From contig OZ017798.1 in assembly GCA_963969395.1 (NCBI GenBank), positions 23,180,173-23,244,172 of the forward strand: DNA of 64,000 nt, written 5' to 3'. The position numbers and the translations under genes were made by a program. The stretch is from Pseudoscleropodium purum (Eukaryota; Streptophyta; Bryopsida; Hypnales; Brachytheciaceae). The notes under the pieces were generated by a model. It saw only the letters and a program-made list of their open reading frames with translations. It did no database searches and was not told the DNA's origin. Each line of letters starts with the position of its first letter. Position 1 is the stretch's first letter. Of the stretch, positions 49,311 through 59,068 are shown one piece after another.

Positions 49311-49481
49311 AAGTGGGGCGGTCGGCGTGTCCAAAGCGTGGACGGCGTCGGAAGGCGGACAGTGTGGACAGTTCGGGCGGACGGCGCGTCCGCTGCCGAA
49401 GCGGACGTTGTCGTTCCAAGTGGCGGACGCGAGGTTCAGGGCCGCTTCGCGCGGTCCGGAGCAGGTCCGGCGGCGGACGGC

Positions 49482-49487
49482 TATAAG
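49482..49487 (+). promoter_or_regulatory. Candidate TATA box of element B
   Basis: TATAAG sits at the inner edge of the GC-rich arm, about 215 bases before the ATG at 49701. The switch from GC-rich arm to AT-rich leader is abrupt here. Placement parallels the TATA-like box in element A. Confidence 0.45.
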
Positions 49488-49700
49488 GGTGAAGTGACTT
49501 TTCATTTCTTCTCACTTCAATTCTCCTTCGGTGCCAAGTTGGATGTGCTACTATTGTTTTATGCGCTAGTTGCTCCTACGGGGTGGAGAGTTGGGGTCCT
49601 CTATCTTTTGTTACTGGGTTATAGTTGATGCCATCACTTTTGACTATCACGTGAGATTTTTTTATTCACTTCAATTGGTTATTGAATCCAACTGACAATC

Positions 49701-49925
49701 ATGAACGGCGAAGGTGATCAAAATATTGATGGGGTGACTCCGGGAAGCAAAGCCAAGAAAAAGAGTAAAGTGAAGGAGGCTATGCATGACCTTTGGCTTG
49801 ACATTTTAAATGACCCTACAATTAAAGTAGAGAGCGGGTGGGAAGATGAAGATGCGGAGTATTGGACATCAAAAATGTGCAGGACCTATGTTAAAATGTA
49901 CCACATTGACAAGTTGTGGCCTTAG
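49701..49925 (+). CDS. Short element-B ORF with W/C motif shared with element A
   Basis: The 74-codon frame starts MNGEGDQN, has a basic KAKKKSKVK stretch, then DP.....GWEDED...W...MC...VK..HIDKLW. The same spacing of GWE, Trp, Cys, VK, Ile and KLW is found in the element-A product near 45550, so the motif is conserved between two diverged elements and is probably a genuine protein segment, perhaps a small DNA-binding or zinc-binding domain. The frame ends at two adjacent TAG codons. It may be the first exon or N-terminal part of the gene that resumes in the same frame at 50184. Confidence 0.5.
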   Translation: MNGEGDQNIDGVTPGSKAKKKSKVKEAMHDLWLDILNDPTIKVESGWEDEDAEYWTSKMCRTYVKMYHIDKLWP

Positions 49926-51131
49926 TAGTCGCACAAGAGTCATACACGGGATTTTTGTTGTAAACCATAGACTTGCAACAACAAACATTTTGTCCATTGA
50001 TCTGCGGAGGTGTGGCATGTTCTATTTGGAAACAAGCCCAGAAACAAAGGCTATATTAATTGTAGCGTGGCGTGTATGGTTTACGTTGAACTTATATTAG
50101 AGCGTAAGATCGATTCGAGCACGTTTCCGACAACAACAACTTGTCCACTTCTACTTGAAGCCAATTAAAAGGACATTCTCAACTTGTACAATTCAGAGGG
50201 AGAAATAGAAAAAGTATTAAAAAATACTATTGAGGTGAAAACGGATGGTGTGGAGAAAACCTCAAATGTTGAAGATTTACGGTCTGTACAATCTCTAACA
50301 AAAGCAATCAATGAAAGCTCTTCGAAAAATGTGGGGAAAGATGTGGAGAAAGATGTGGAGAAAGATGTAGAGGCGCAGGAGGGTGAAGTCTTTTCCACAG
50401 CTCCAACGCGTTTGACCTTTACACCAAATGTTGCGGCACAAATGCAAACAGAGTTTGTAAACGAAGGCAAGGTTTGCACGGAATGCGGGGAAACTTCAAA
50501 AAGTAAAGTAGACGAAGTCTTGGCGGAGAAAGTGGCAAAGGCTAATGCTACAATTGATAGTCTGATAGCCAACAATTGTTTTGATAGTTTGGTCTACAAA
50601 CCTTCGCCTATGCATCAAGGCGTTGAATCTAGTCCAACGTTAAGTTTAGAAGACATAGTACATACGCCTCGTGGACAAGGCGTGACGTTTGATAATATAT
50701 CCTCATTATAGAGTTCCGAGTGTAAAAAACGGGCAAAGGAGTTTCCGTTTACAGGGTCATTGCCGAGTCCTCTACATCGACCCTTGCAAAATATGTCAAA
50801 TCCAAAACAATTGAAAAATCTTTTAAAGCTCTCAGTTCAGTTTACTAACCTTTATGAAGAAATAGGTGGATTGTCTAACCCCGATGATGGTGCTATTGCT
50901 GTTCCAATGAGTCCACTTGCAGATCCAAAGAATGTTGCACATATACTTGATACAACTTTCAAGATGATGATGTCAACTGAATTTTTAGTGAAAGTTGTTC
51001 TAACTTTTATGAATTTGGCCAAGGAGTTTTTTTTCATGGCATTAGAGATGTTGAAAGGTGCTATAGCATTTTAGAATCTCACGAAGACTTTCGGACCACT
51101 TTTTGAAGAAAGAGATGCTCACATACTACAA

Positions 51132-52014
51132 TTGGTGGAATATGAGAAGAAAATTGCTGACCTTGGAAGAGTGGAAGCAAGGTGCAAAGTGTTGGAGTTG
51201 AAATTAAAGACTTCGGAGAGTGAGGTTGAACATTTAAATCAACAATCATCGAGGCAAATAGAGGAGTTGATGAAGATGCGTAAACGGATTGTAGAATTAC
51301 AAAGGACCTCCAAAAATCCGAGTGAGGTTGCAATCTCACCAGTGATTGTACTCGGAGACAATCAAGAGACTCAAGAGAGTGAAGATAAGCTCTCTCTTCC
51401 TTTTGATAAGGCCGAAGCAAGCGAAAACCCTGCCATTGTGAATGTACAAGAAAGTCACGACATGAGCATGTTAAAAGCGACACAACAACCATCAATGGAA
51501 AAGCTTTCATCTGTTTATGTGAATGCGGAGACGCAAATGGAGAGTTGTGACTTTGAAGAGTTGAAGCATAAATGGGAGGAGGCAATTGAAGCAAAAGGAA
51601 TTGTTGAATCCGAGTTGAATCGATTGCAATTGTGCTTGGATTTGAAGAAGTTTATGCCATCTAGCGGCTTGGAGTCTCGATGGTTAGCATGGGTACAAAG
51701 ACTCCAAGATAGACCCTCTGTAGTATCTCGAGCAATAGCAGGTCTTCAAACATTGGCAATGGAATCGAATGAAAATTGCGATGCCATTCAAAGCTCTTTG
51801 AGTTGGTTCAAGACTATGTTTGATCAACATTCTTCTAAAGGATATACGGAGATCACATGTTGGGGAGACATGGATGCCATGTTTGAGCGATTAAACCACA
51901 CAAAGAAGGACCAAGCTCCACCCATCAATTGGGCCTTGGAAGTAGAAGAAAGATGGGTCCCTTACAACACACTTTCAACACACATCAATGTGAAAGACAA
52001 GCGAGTGGTACATG
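51132..52014 (+). pseudogene. Longest intact segment of the RING-H2 gene (coiled-coil part)
   Basis: This 294-codon segment is the largest uninterrupted piece before the insertion. The first about 60 codons alternate charged and hydrophobic residues (for example RVEARCKVLELKLKTSESEV), a heptad-like pattern. Further on come KFMPSSGLESRWLAWVQRL and CWGDMDAMFERL. The last native codon, GTA CAT, runs into the insertion after 52014; the frame beyond that (to 52079) is insertion sequence. No homologous family was recognised. Confidence 0.55.
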
Positions 52015-52268
52015 TGTCGCAGCTTAAAATTTTGATTTTCTTAGCATGCACCAAAATAGGAACGGAAACTAGCCATTAGGGAACCGGATCCGATTAGATG
52101 AAGAAGGAAAACTCAAAACTAGCACAGAACATGAAGTAGTGGGCCTCTTAGATCTAATCCGATCAGGAGTAACTATCGACGAAAACGGAATGCAACACGG
52201 ATTAGGTCTAGGACCGGATTATGGGTGAACCGGATTCGAGACGACCAAACCGGAAATGGTCCAGAGAC

Positions 52269-52276
52269 TATATAAG
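52269..52276 (+). promoter_or_regulatory. First TATA box of the LTR-like insertion
   Basis: TATATAAG lies about 167 bases ahead of the first ATG of the internal ORF (52436; second in-frame ATG at 52442), a spacing suited to a transcript of that ORF. No RNA evidence is available. Confidence 0.5.
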
Positions 52277-52435
52277 GAGGAGTCTTCGCAGTTGCACCCC
52301 TTTTTACAAACTCGACCTTGAGCGCGCGTTGTAGAGTTTTTGCGTTTGTGTGCTGCCGGCTTTGATTCCGGTTGAGATCGGAGAGAGAACGTGAGGAACG
52401 GGACGTGCGGCTAGGAGAGAGTGAGGTAGATTGGA

Positions 52436-54099
52436 GTGGGAATGCCGCCACTACGTAGGGCGAGACCAGCGAGTCCCTCTGGAGGCAAGGTGAAGCTCCG
52501 GAAAGTCATTCCGGTTATTCCCTCCACAAAGCCGGAGAAGTCTCAACTCATGGAGGACCTCACCTCTATGGGTTGCCTAGGGTTTGCAGAGAAACCCTGG
52601 GGTTTTAGGGAGGAGAGAATGGTCAAGGAACTCCTCGGCAAACTGTCCAACCAGTTTGATAACACCGTGAGAGGATCCCCTACCCGCTGGAACGAGGAAC
52701 TATAGAGAGGTGTTTATGGTTTTCGGGCAGGAGGGTTAGGAATGGCAAATTGGAAGGATGAGTTCGTCCGGGGCAAATTCCAGAGGGCCGTCAATCCAAA
52801 GGATGGGTACGCGGTCGAGGATTGCGTGGATGACCGACACCGTCGGCTTCTGCAGTTCTTGGTTCCGGTCCTTCACCCGGAAAAACCGACAAGGGTGACG
52901 ATCACCCTTGGCAACACCATTTTCGGTGCCCTAAGTGGTAACCGGAAAGTGGACTGGGCTCGGATCATTTCCGATCTCGTGGCCCAGCTCATTAGTAGAG
53001 TTGGGAAGAAGAGGGCCAGTCCAGTGTGCCCTTACCTCTTCCACCTCTATCGGGAACACCAACTCCTCACCGACGCAGAGGAGGTGTGGAGGACTCAAGA
53101 AGTCCTCCTGAAGTATGGGGAGGCGGAAACGGATGACGAGTCCGAGTCCGATTCCGGGTCAGACCGGGAGTTAAGCGAGGAAGAGGAGGAGCCGCCGATG
53201 CCGCCCACCAAGCGACAAAAGACGACGCCTCCCCACAAGCGCGGGACACCTTCCGGTCAAGACAAACCGGCCCCGGAAGAAAGACCGGAAGTCGAGAAGA
53301 CCATTTCCGGAGAAGACACGGAAATGCAAGATCCGTTCAACGGCCTCATCAACCTCCTCTGCAACATCAGGGCGGATTGGGAGGTCAAGCGGAGAATGCT
53401 TTCGGCGATCGGGAAGTTGGTAGATGCGCCACCGGACAGTCAGTTGGCGGAACGGGTGGCGGATTGCATCACCAATCCGGAAGAGACCCGGAAACAGGAA
53501 GCGGAGATCCGCCGGCTGTAGGAGGAAGTGGACACCCTGAAGGCAACCCTCTTTGCCTATCAGGAAGACGTGACGGCCACCCGGGAGATGGCGGAGGAGA
53601 CTCGGAAGATAGCCGAGCAAATCAAGGCCACCCTGGAAGCGACCGGAACGGCCGCCACCAAAGCGAAGCTCTTCGATGAGAAGATGCACGGGAGAAGAAA
53701 CTATCCGGTTCCCGGATGGTCCGGATTCTCACCGACTTTGGTGAGCAGGTGGAGACGGCGATGATGGAGGGGCGGAAGGCTGCGGACCGGATTGAGGAAA
53801 GCAGCCGGAAGTTGACTGGAGCAACGTGCTCCAAGGGGATACACCTCTCGGACCTCTCGCTACCGGGGTCCTTTCCGGATGCGATCGTTCCAAAGGGTGG
53901 GAAGGATTGGACTCCCGAGTCCAAGAAGTCAGCACGGATTGAGAATCTGGGCACGAGACCGGATATTACAATCGACCTGGAGTCTTCACCCGGATCTAAC
54001 CCTAGGAAGGGGGAACGGAACCGGAACTTGAGTGAAGTCTTCGAGCAGCTAGATCCGCAGAGCAAAAGCCCGACAGTAGGATCTAGGGTTGTAGAGTAG
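52436..54099 (+). pseudogene. ORF inside the LTR-like insertion: acidic/NLS protein, broken by two stops and a frameshift
   Basis: One reading frame runs from the ATG at 52436 through TAG codons at 52703 and 53519, then shifts frame near 53690 and continues to 54099, about 554 codons in all. Content: basic N-terminus (PPLRRARPASPSGGKVKLRK), and a middle block with LGNTIFGALSGNRKVDWARI and PYLFHLYREHQLLT. Then come an acidic run (DDESESDSGSDRE...EEEEE), a KRQK nuclear-signal-like stretch and a C-terminal helical, coiled-coil-like part. No zinc knuckle, protease, RT or integrase is visible. The middle block loosely resembles the poorly characterised 'putative plant transposon protein' domains, but I cannot confirm that. 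C-to-T type changes (CAG to TAG) would explain both stops. Function unknown. Confidence 0.55.
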
Positions 54100-54250
54100 A
54101 TAGGATTTTGATTTGAGTTAGGAGTAGGAGCAAATCCGGATCGGGATCCGGCTCAACAGTATTAGGTTAGACCGGAAGTTGAATTAGGGTGGCGGCGGAC
54201 CCCCATGGGTTTTCCGCTCCGCTTTGTACTTTTAGGGTTTTTACATTTGG

Positions 54251-54258
54251 TATATAAA
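54251..54258 (+). promoter_or_regulatory. Second TATA box of the LTR-like insertion
   Basis: TATATAAA occurs downstream of the ORF and about 1 kb before the right terminus. If the insertion is a solo LTR, this would be the U3 core promoter, and the ORF would lie upstream within U3. The block after both TATA boxes contains GGAGTCTTC at a similar distance, a small shared feature. Confidence 0.4.
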
Positions 54259-56382
54259 TCGGTTCCTGTGATGGGAACTGGGAGTCTTCATTTTGTAAAT
54301 CTCTTGTGCCTTCCCCTTCTCCTCATTGTGTATCTCTCTCCAGCGCGACAGGATTGTATGATGTGGAGTTAGGATGGTGTGAGCCGGTTTGTGAGTGATT
54401 TTTTCCCTTGGTGTTTTCTTTTCCGATTCTATATGCATGTGAGTAGGTATCTAAGAGTTGGGAGTGAACTTAGTTCCTCAGCACTTCTAGAGTTCTAAGT
54501 TCCGGGTGAGAAAGCCGTTGTTAGGCTAGGCAAATAGGGAGGGATTCCTTAGCTGCGCTAGAACTCTCGGGTGGGAAATCCGGTTGAGTGTCCGATCTCC
54601 TGTGAGGTCTTACCGCCTTAGTTGGCAAACGGAAGAGCTTTAGTCGATGTTGGAACGAACAGGTACACTTGTTACCACCTATCTTCGCACGGATCGGAAA
54701 TAGCATCAAGGTCGTTGTAGTATGAGAGGGTCGAGTGTGGGGTCTTTGTGTGACCTACAACCCGGATTGCTATCTGGGTTGTTGTGAAGGACCAAACCGG
54801 ATCCGGATTAGCTTAGGAGTTTAGAAAGTAGGACAGTGGGTCTTCAGCCACTATAAGTCACGGAAGGAGTGGTGGGCCTACCACTCTCAAATGTAAGCGG
54901 CGACCCCTCTGATGGTGAAACAGAGGCAAAACCAAACCGAATAGGATTACGGATACATGATGACCATCCAGACCGAATTGGTCAGGACGGATTTCCAGGA
55001 CTGGAAGTTGTAAGATCCTGGGATTTGGATATTTGCACAAACCGGATAGTTAGTAGGATCGGAAGAAGGAGTAATCCGGTCTATAGTTATCCGGTGTAGT
55101 GGTATTTCTGGTTCTAGATCTAGGACCGGAAAGTAAGATTGGGATACTGACTGAGCTTAACTGCTTAATAGAGCTAGATACTTCACAAGATCTCGTGGGT
55201 TCGATCTTTAGAGTCACTTAGTTATACTCTAGAGCGATTTTTGTGAGTATAATGGGAAATTTACCTGCCATGTGCTGCGACAACATGCTTGTGATTCAGC
55301 CTCTCCAACCTTAGATGGTTGTTGTAGCCTTTGCCAAGGCGTCTTCGGACCGGAAGGTGCGGTAACCATGGGCCAATGTCACCACACTTTCCATGTCACT
55401 TGCATTGTGAAAGCATCACTCATTCGTTCAGTGTATGCTGAGTATCGTAGTCCATTGAGTGCTAGGTTCTACGAACTGTTTGGTATCTTGGAAGCTATGC
55501 CTCCAGGCCACGAGTACAATCGTTGGAATCTTCTTTTTGATCAAGCACCGTACAAATTTCACAATTATCAACATTGGGGAAGCCAATCCGGTGGAATGCA
55601 AATGAACAGAGGCATGATTTGTACGAGGAATCTTAGCAACCATTGGATTTGGATGCGTAGATGACTCACAATAGAGAGGTGGAATTGCAGGCTCGAGGAA
55701 TCGTAGATGACGCGGCCCGTGAAATATTTTGTCGTAATATGGGGGAACATTGGAGCTTGCAATACGAAAAGTTCTTTCGTTTTCTAGATAAAAAAGTGGA
55801 GAGAGGACCAGAAGACAGTTGGGTGGAGGTGAACCATGGAAAAGAGTTCGATGAGCACTATAAGACATACGACCATACCCTCGTAGGTAGGGCTCTTCTA
55901 TTGTCGAAGTTGAAAGAGGCTACAAAAGTTCGTGCTGTCTACGATATAAATGGACAAACAAGCACAGGACATACATCTGTAGATGTAGCAGCAACATTTG
56001 ATAGGCGCATTGGCGATATTATAGGGCATTGGAAGGCTTTCCTATTGGATGGAAACTGCCTCACAGTATGGCAAGGGAAAGGAGATGATGAAGTTGTTCA
56101 AATGATGGTAGATCGTGTAGAAAGCAACTTGAGAACCTTGAAGGCAGACGAAGTCGATTTATCACCGAAAAAAAAAAAAAAGGAAGCGTGAAGAGGACGA
56201 TGACTTCTCTCCGGAAACCAAGAAACAATTTCATTAGGTGGACATCGAAGTTCAATCTGGAGGGTGAATAGTCCGTCCAAGTCAACAACGGTCAACTCGT
56301 CAATCATTTGCTAAACTCCTCGGTATAACAGATTTTCCTTTTGTTTTGGGAGAAGGTAGTGGTCCATCCGGTGGAAAGTAGG

Positions 56383-56680
56383 ATTTGTGGAGAATTTTGT
56401 TTTTTAAAAACAATGGTCCTTTCATTGTTTAAAAATAAAAAAGAATGTGAAAGATTTAGATCTTAAAAAGATCGTATAGGATTCAATAGTGATATTGGAA
56501 CTATGTTTTCATGTATTTTGTTTATACATATATATTTATATATAAAGATGTTATATTTTCATTTGCGTATAAAAATATTTTTATATGTACATCTTATTTT
56601 ACGTGGATGCATTCATTTTTGATTGTGTAACTTTCAAATTACATAACAATATAAAATTTTCTAATGACTAATGGCAATGC
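56383..56680. other. AT-rich spacer between RING-gene end and the GC-rich arm
   Basis: No coding content. Contains TATATA-rich sequence at 56525-56550. It probably represents the 3' region of the decayed RING gene. Confidence 0.5.
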
Positions 56681-56839
56681 GAAGTCCGCCCCGTCCGCCC
56701 TGTCCGTCCGCCCGACCGCCCCGTCCGCCTTCCGACGGCGGGAGGGACGTTGCATCTGCTAGCGTCCGTGCGTCTGGATGTCTGAACGTCCGGAAAACGG
56801 ACGCTATTTTGGGGCGGACGTTGAGATTCGTCAACCCTG
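56681..56839 (+). mobile_element. Right-end arm of a GC-rich hAT element (arm D), 5' part missing
   Basis: The sequence matches the right arm of the 350-bp element, including TCCGACGGCGG and the CTATTTTGGGGCGGACG block, and ends with GTCAACCCTG (56839). The next 8 bases are CTCTTGAT, but no CTCTTGAT beside a left end was found upstream, so the left boundary has been lost or rearranged. The transposase reading frame begins immediately after this terminus, so the arm appears to sit inside a transposase gene. Confidence 0.75.
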
Positions 56840-56842
56840 CTC

Positions 56843-59068
56843 TTGATGACTGGGGATACAAGGTTCGCCTCTAAATTTATCATGATGGAGCGTTTGACAA
56901 AATTGAGAGGAGCATTGGAACAAACGGTGGTAGATCCGCAATGGGTTGAGTATGTACATACTCTCAAGAAGAAACGTGGAGCCAAAGTCCAACCAAAAGA
57001 CTTGGCCTTAGGGGTGAAGAAAATTGTTCTTAATGACCATTTTTGGAATCGGTCCATCAATTATGTGGAGATGGTTGAACCAATCATATGTGCACTCCGC
57101 GATTTGGATTCAAAATCACCATGCATGGGAAAGGTGTTGCATATCATGAGGAAGTTAGAAAAGCACGTGAACGGATTACAAAGTCCACCATTTTGTTTGC
57201 TAGAAGAACTTGCAATTCCATTGGTACAGTCTTTTTATGCCCGAAGAAGAATGGTGGACAACGATCTCCAATCAGCCGCAGCTCTTTAGAATCCATACCT
57301 TCTTCATGACAAAGAGCTAGTGGATGACGCAGATGCAATGTTAGGATGTAAAAAAGTTTTGGAGAGAATATGTAAACCGGATGAATATGCAGTAATGGTA
57401 AAGGAATTTGTGGCTTTTCGACACAAGGAACCTCCATTCTACAATATGTTGAATCCGAGAGAACAAATGTTGTCCGTGCATGCTTGGTGGGATTTTGAAG
57501 GTGCATGTGGCAAGTTTATAGCTCCATTAGCGAAGAAGATATTGGCTCAACCGGTGTCATCATCTTCATTTGAACAGAATTGGAGCAACTATTTTTTTGT
57601 TCACAACAAATCTCGAAATAAATTGAAGCCGGAGAGAGCAGCGGATTTGGTGTACATGTATATCAATTCCAAAGTATTAAACGCATCGAAGGAAAAAGAT
57701 GAAAAAAAATGGTATAATAATAATATTGATCCGATGGAATCAGAGGATTCAGATAGGCCGACGTTAAAAGACGATGATGACGATGATGACGAGGATTTGG
57801 AAAGGGCCCTTTCAACTGTAGATGGCGGAGATGACTTCAATCGTACGACAGCATGGGGAGATGAAGACGTTATGCAAGACTTTCCCGATTTGGTGAATGA
57901 TACGCATGATTATCATATAAACCGCAAGGACGTTGTTCCCGACAATGCAAACGATGCATATACCTTTTATGAAGACGAGGACAATGTAAAGGTACAAGAG
58001 AATCTACCTTCTTTAACTGCATATTGCAATAGAATGGGATTCTTGAATAGCGAAAACATTCAATCGAAAAAGGCAAACGCTATTGCCAAAGAGGTGAAAA
58101 TCAATGAGAATGCTATTGGTGATGATGGGAGAAATGAAGAAGTTTTAATTTCTCAATTTCCATCTGTAGCATTAAATGTAGTGCAAGAAAACGACAAAAG
58201 AAAAGATGCGGTCATGGAGGTGGACATTCCAAAAAATGTGGGCAACAATAGTGGTGATGAGGGGGAACCAAATATTGCGGTACAAAAAAATAATGATTCA
58301 CTTGGGATGGCAGTCACAAATTCGGCAATTGTGAAGAGTGATAAAGGAAAAGAGCCAATGAAGTCAATTTTTGAAGTACCGAGATCTAATGCTCTTCCAC
58401 CAATACCGTTGAAGTCTGTTAGCACACGATTGGATGATTCTCAGAGCTTTGGATATGGAAAACGCCTAATGAACATTTCTAAAGAAATTTCTATAGGCGG
58501 TAATCTACGGAAAGTAGCGTCATCACCTACAAGCCTAAGTAATACGGATAGTGATCGGATGTCATTGGCATCTTTGCGTACTCGCATTTTAGCAAAAGGA
58601 ATGGCGCAAGAACCCATCAAATCAACAAACGGCACTCTATTACTTCAAAAGAAAGCCAAAGTGAAGATAACCGTTCATGAACATGTCGACCCTACATCGA
58701 GATTGATGGTTCAAGAATCGAGTAAGGTGAAAGCGAAAAGAGAAATGCAACCTTTTGCTATCTCTCCAGTGAAGAATAGGACCCCTCTTGATGAAAATGT
58801 TGTTACTTTGTCAAATAGAAAGAAAAGAAAGGTTCCTATTCAAAAAGCCTTTAATCATTCTGTCAAAGTAAAAAAAGAAAAATTAAATTCGAAAGAAGGG
58901 AGTAAACCTACTTCGAGAGAAGACTTGAAGGAGACAACGATACTTGATTCCAACAATGAAGATGACTCCGACAATGAAGATGACTCCGATAATGAAGATT
59001 TTGAACGGAGAGCTGCAGGAGAGAGTAGTGGGGTTGAGGTTAGAGGAGATGTGGATTGGCGTCCATAG
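56843..59068 (+). pseudogene. hAT transposase (C-terminal half) with one internal stop and long acidic tail
   Basis: The frame encodes the catalytic C-terminal half of a plant hAT transposase of the DUF659/Dimer_Tnp_hAT type: GDTRFASKFI near the start, DHFWNR, and LLHDKELVDD. The dimerisation signature follows, with a Trp-Trp pair near 57484, then LAKKILAQP, SSSSFEQNWS (near 57565) and RNKLKPERAADLVYMYINSK (near 57616). A TAG at 57287-57289 interrupts the frame inside the QSAAAL...NPYLLH region, and the same frame resumes at once. The N-terminal half (BED finger and first Asp) is absent because a GC-rich arm abuts the frame at 56839. After the hAT domain an extension of about 450 codons continues: an Asp run at about 57770-57795, low-complexity sequence, an NRKKRKVP nuclear-type signal near 58818 and NEDDSDNEDDSDNED at the end. 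Such a long tail is unusual for hAT transposases. It is inactive as it stands. Confidence 0.85.

Larger units (their letters stand above)
48901..49500 (+). mobile_element. GC-rich 5' arm of element B, interrupted by a 350-bp hAT insertion
   Basis: GC-rich sequence with GGACG/CGTCC words flanks the nested element on both sides (48911-48960 and 49319-49490). Removing that insertion and one 8-bp copy rejoins the arm. It ends at a TATAAG box (49482), after which AT-rich transcribed-looking sequence and a short ORF begin. I could not find the outermost inverted repeat of this arm, so its family is inferred from the GGACG words and from the shared gene motif with element A. Confidence 0.5.
52015..55282 (+). 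mobile_element. 3268-bp LTR-like insertion (TG...CA, 5-bp duplication) carrying an ORF
   Basis: The insertion starts TGTCGCAGC (52015) and ends GCTGCGACA (55282), giving the TG...CA ends and a 9-bp inverted terminal repeat. ACATG directly flanks both sides (52010-52014 and 55283-55287), the 5-bp duplication typical of LTR retroelement integration. I see no second copy of the terminal sequence inside, so it looks like a single long LTR (solo LTR) and not two LTRs with an internal region. A TATA box at 52269 precedes a decayed ORF (52436-54099), and a second at 54251 precedes about 1 kb with no coding content, which would fit U3-R-U5. CCGGAT/ATCCGG words recur throughout. Alternative: a complete non-autonomous element of an unfamiliar class with 5-bp duplications. 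Confidence 0.75.
50184..56382 (+). pseudogene. Decayed RING-H2 protein gene, split by a 3.27-kb insertion
   Basis: The frame runs 50184-52014, broken by TAG at 50709 and 51072, and resumes in frame at 55283 after the 52015-55282 insertion and one copy of its 5-bp duplication are discounted. It then shifts frame near 55575, has TAGs near 55646 and 55658, shifts again in the A-run near 56170, and passes two stops (TAG near 56234, TGA near 56266) to end about 56382. Without breaks it would be roughly 970 codons. Contents in order: Lys/Glu-rich N-terminus, a coiled-coil-like stretch (about 51130-51310), a Trp-rich helical region (51660-51960), then RING-H2 C..C...C.H..H..C (about 55320-55405). 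The last zinc pair has become Tyr..Tyr (55434-55445). A conserved-looking C-terminal domain follows (55660-56160), then a KKKRKREEDD-like nuclear signal. RING-H2 domains usually act in ubiquitin ligases; the role here is unknown. It lies between GC-rich hAT arms, so it may be element cargo. Confidence 0.65.

Noticed and set aside
48915..49628. A 237-codon plus frame and an overlapping 192-codon minus frame rich in Arg and Pro
   Set aside because: Both run through the GC-rich hAT arms and the inserted 350-bp element. Long frames in several phases are expected from stop-poor GC-rich sequence, and the composition reflects repeated GGACG words.
53171..54065. Long minus-strand frames within the LTR-like insertion
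   Set aside because: They are shadows of the plus-strand ORF, whose blocks (acidic run, nuclear-signal-like stretch, helical tail) make more sense as protein.
56482..56491. TTCAATAGTG matching the bases after arm E as a possible paired target duplication
   Set aside because: No hAT left end (CAGGG...) follows it, so it does not mark an insertion.
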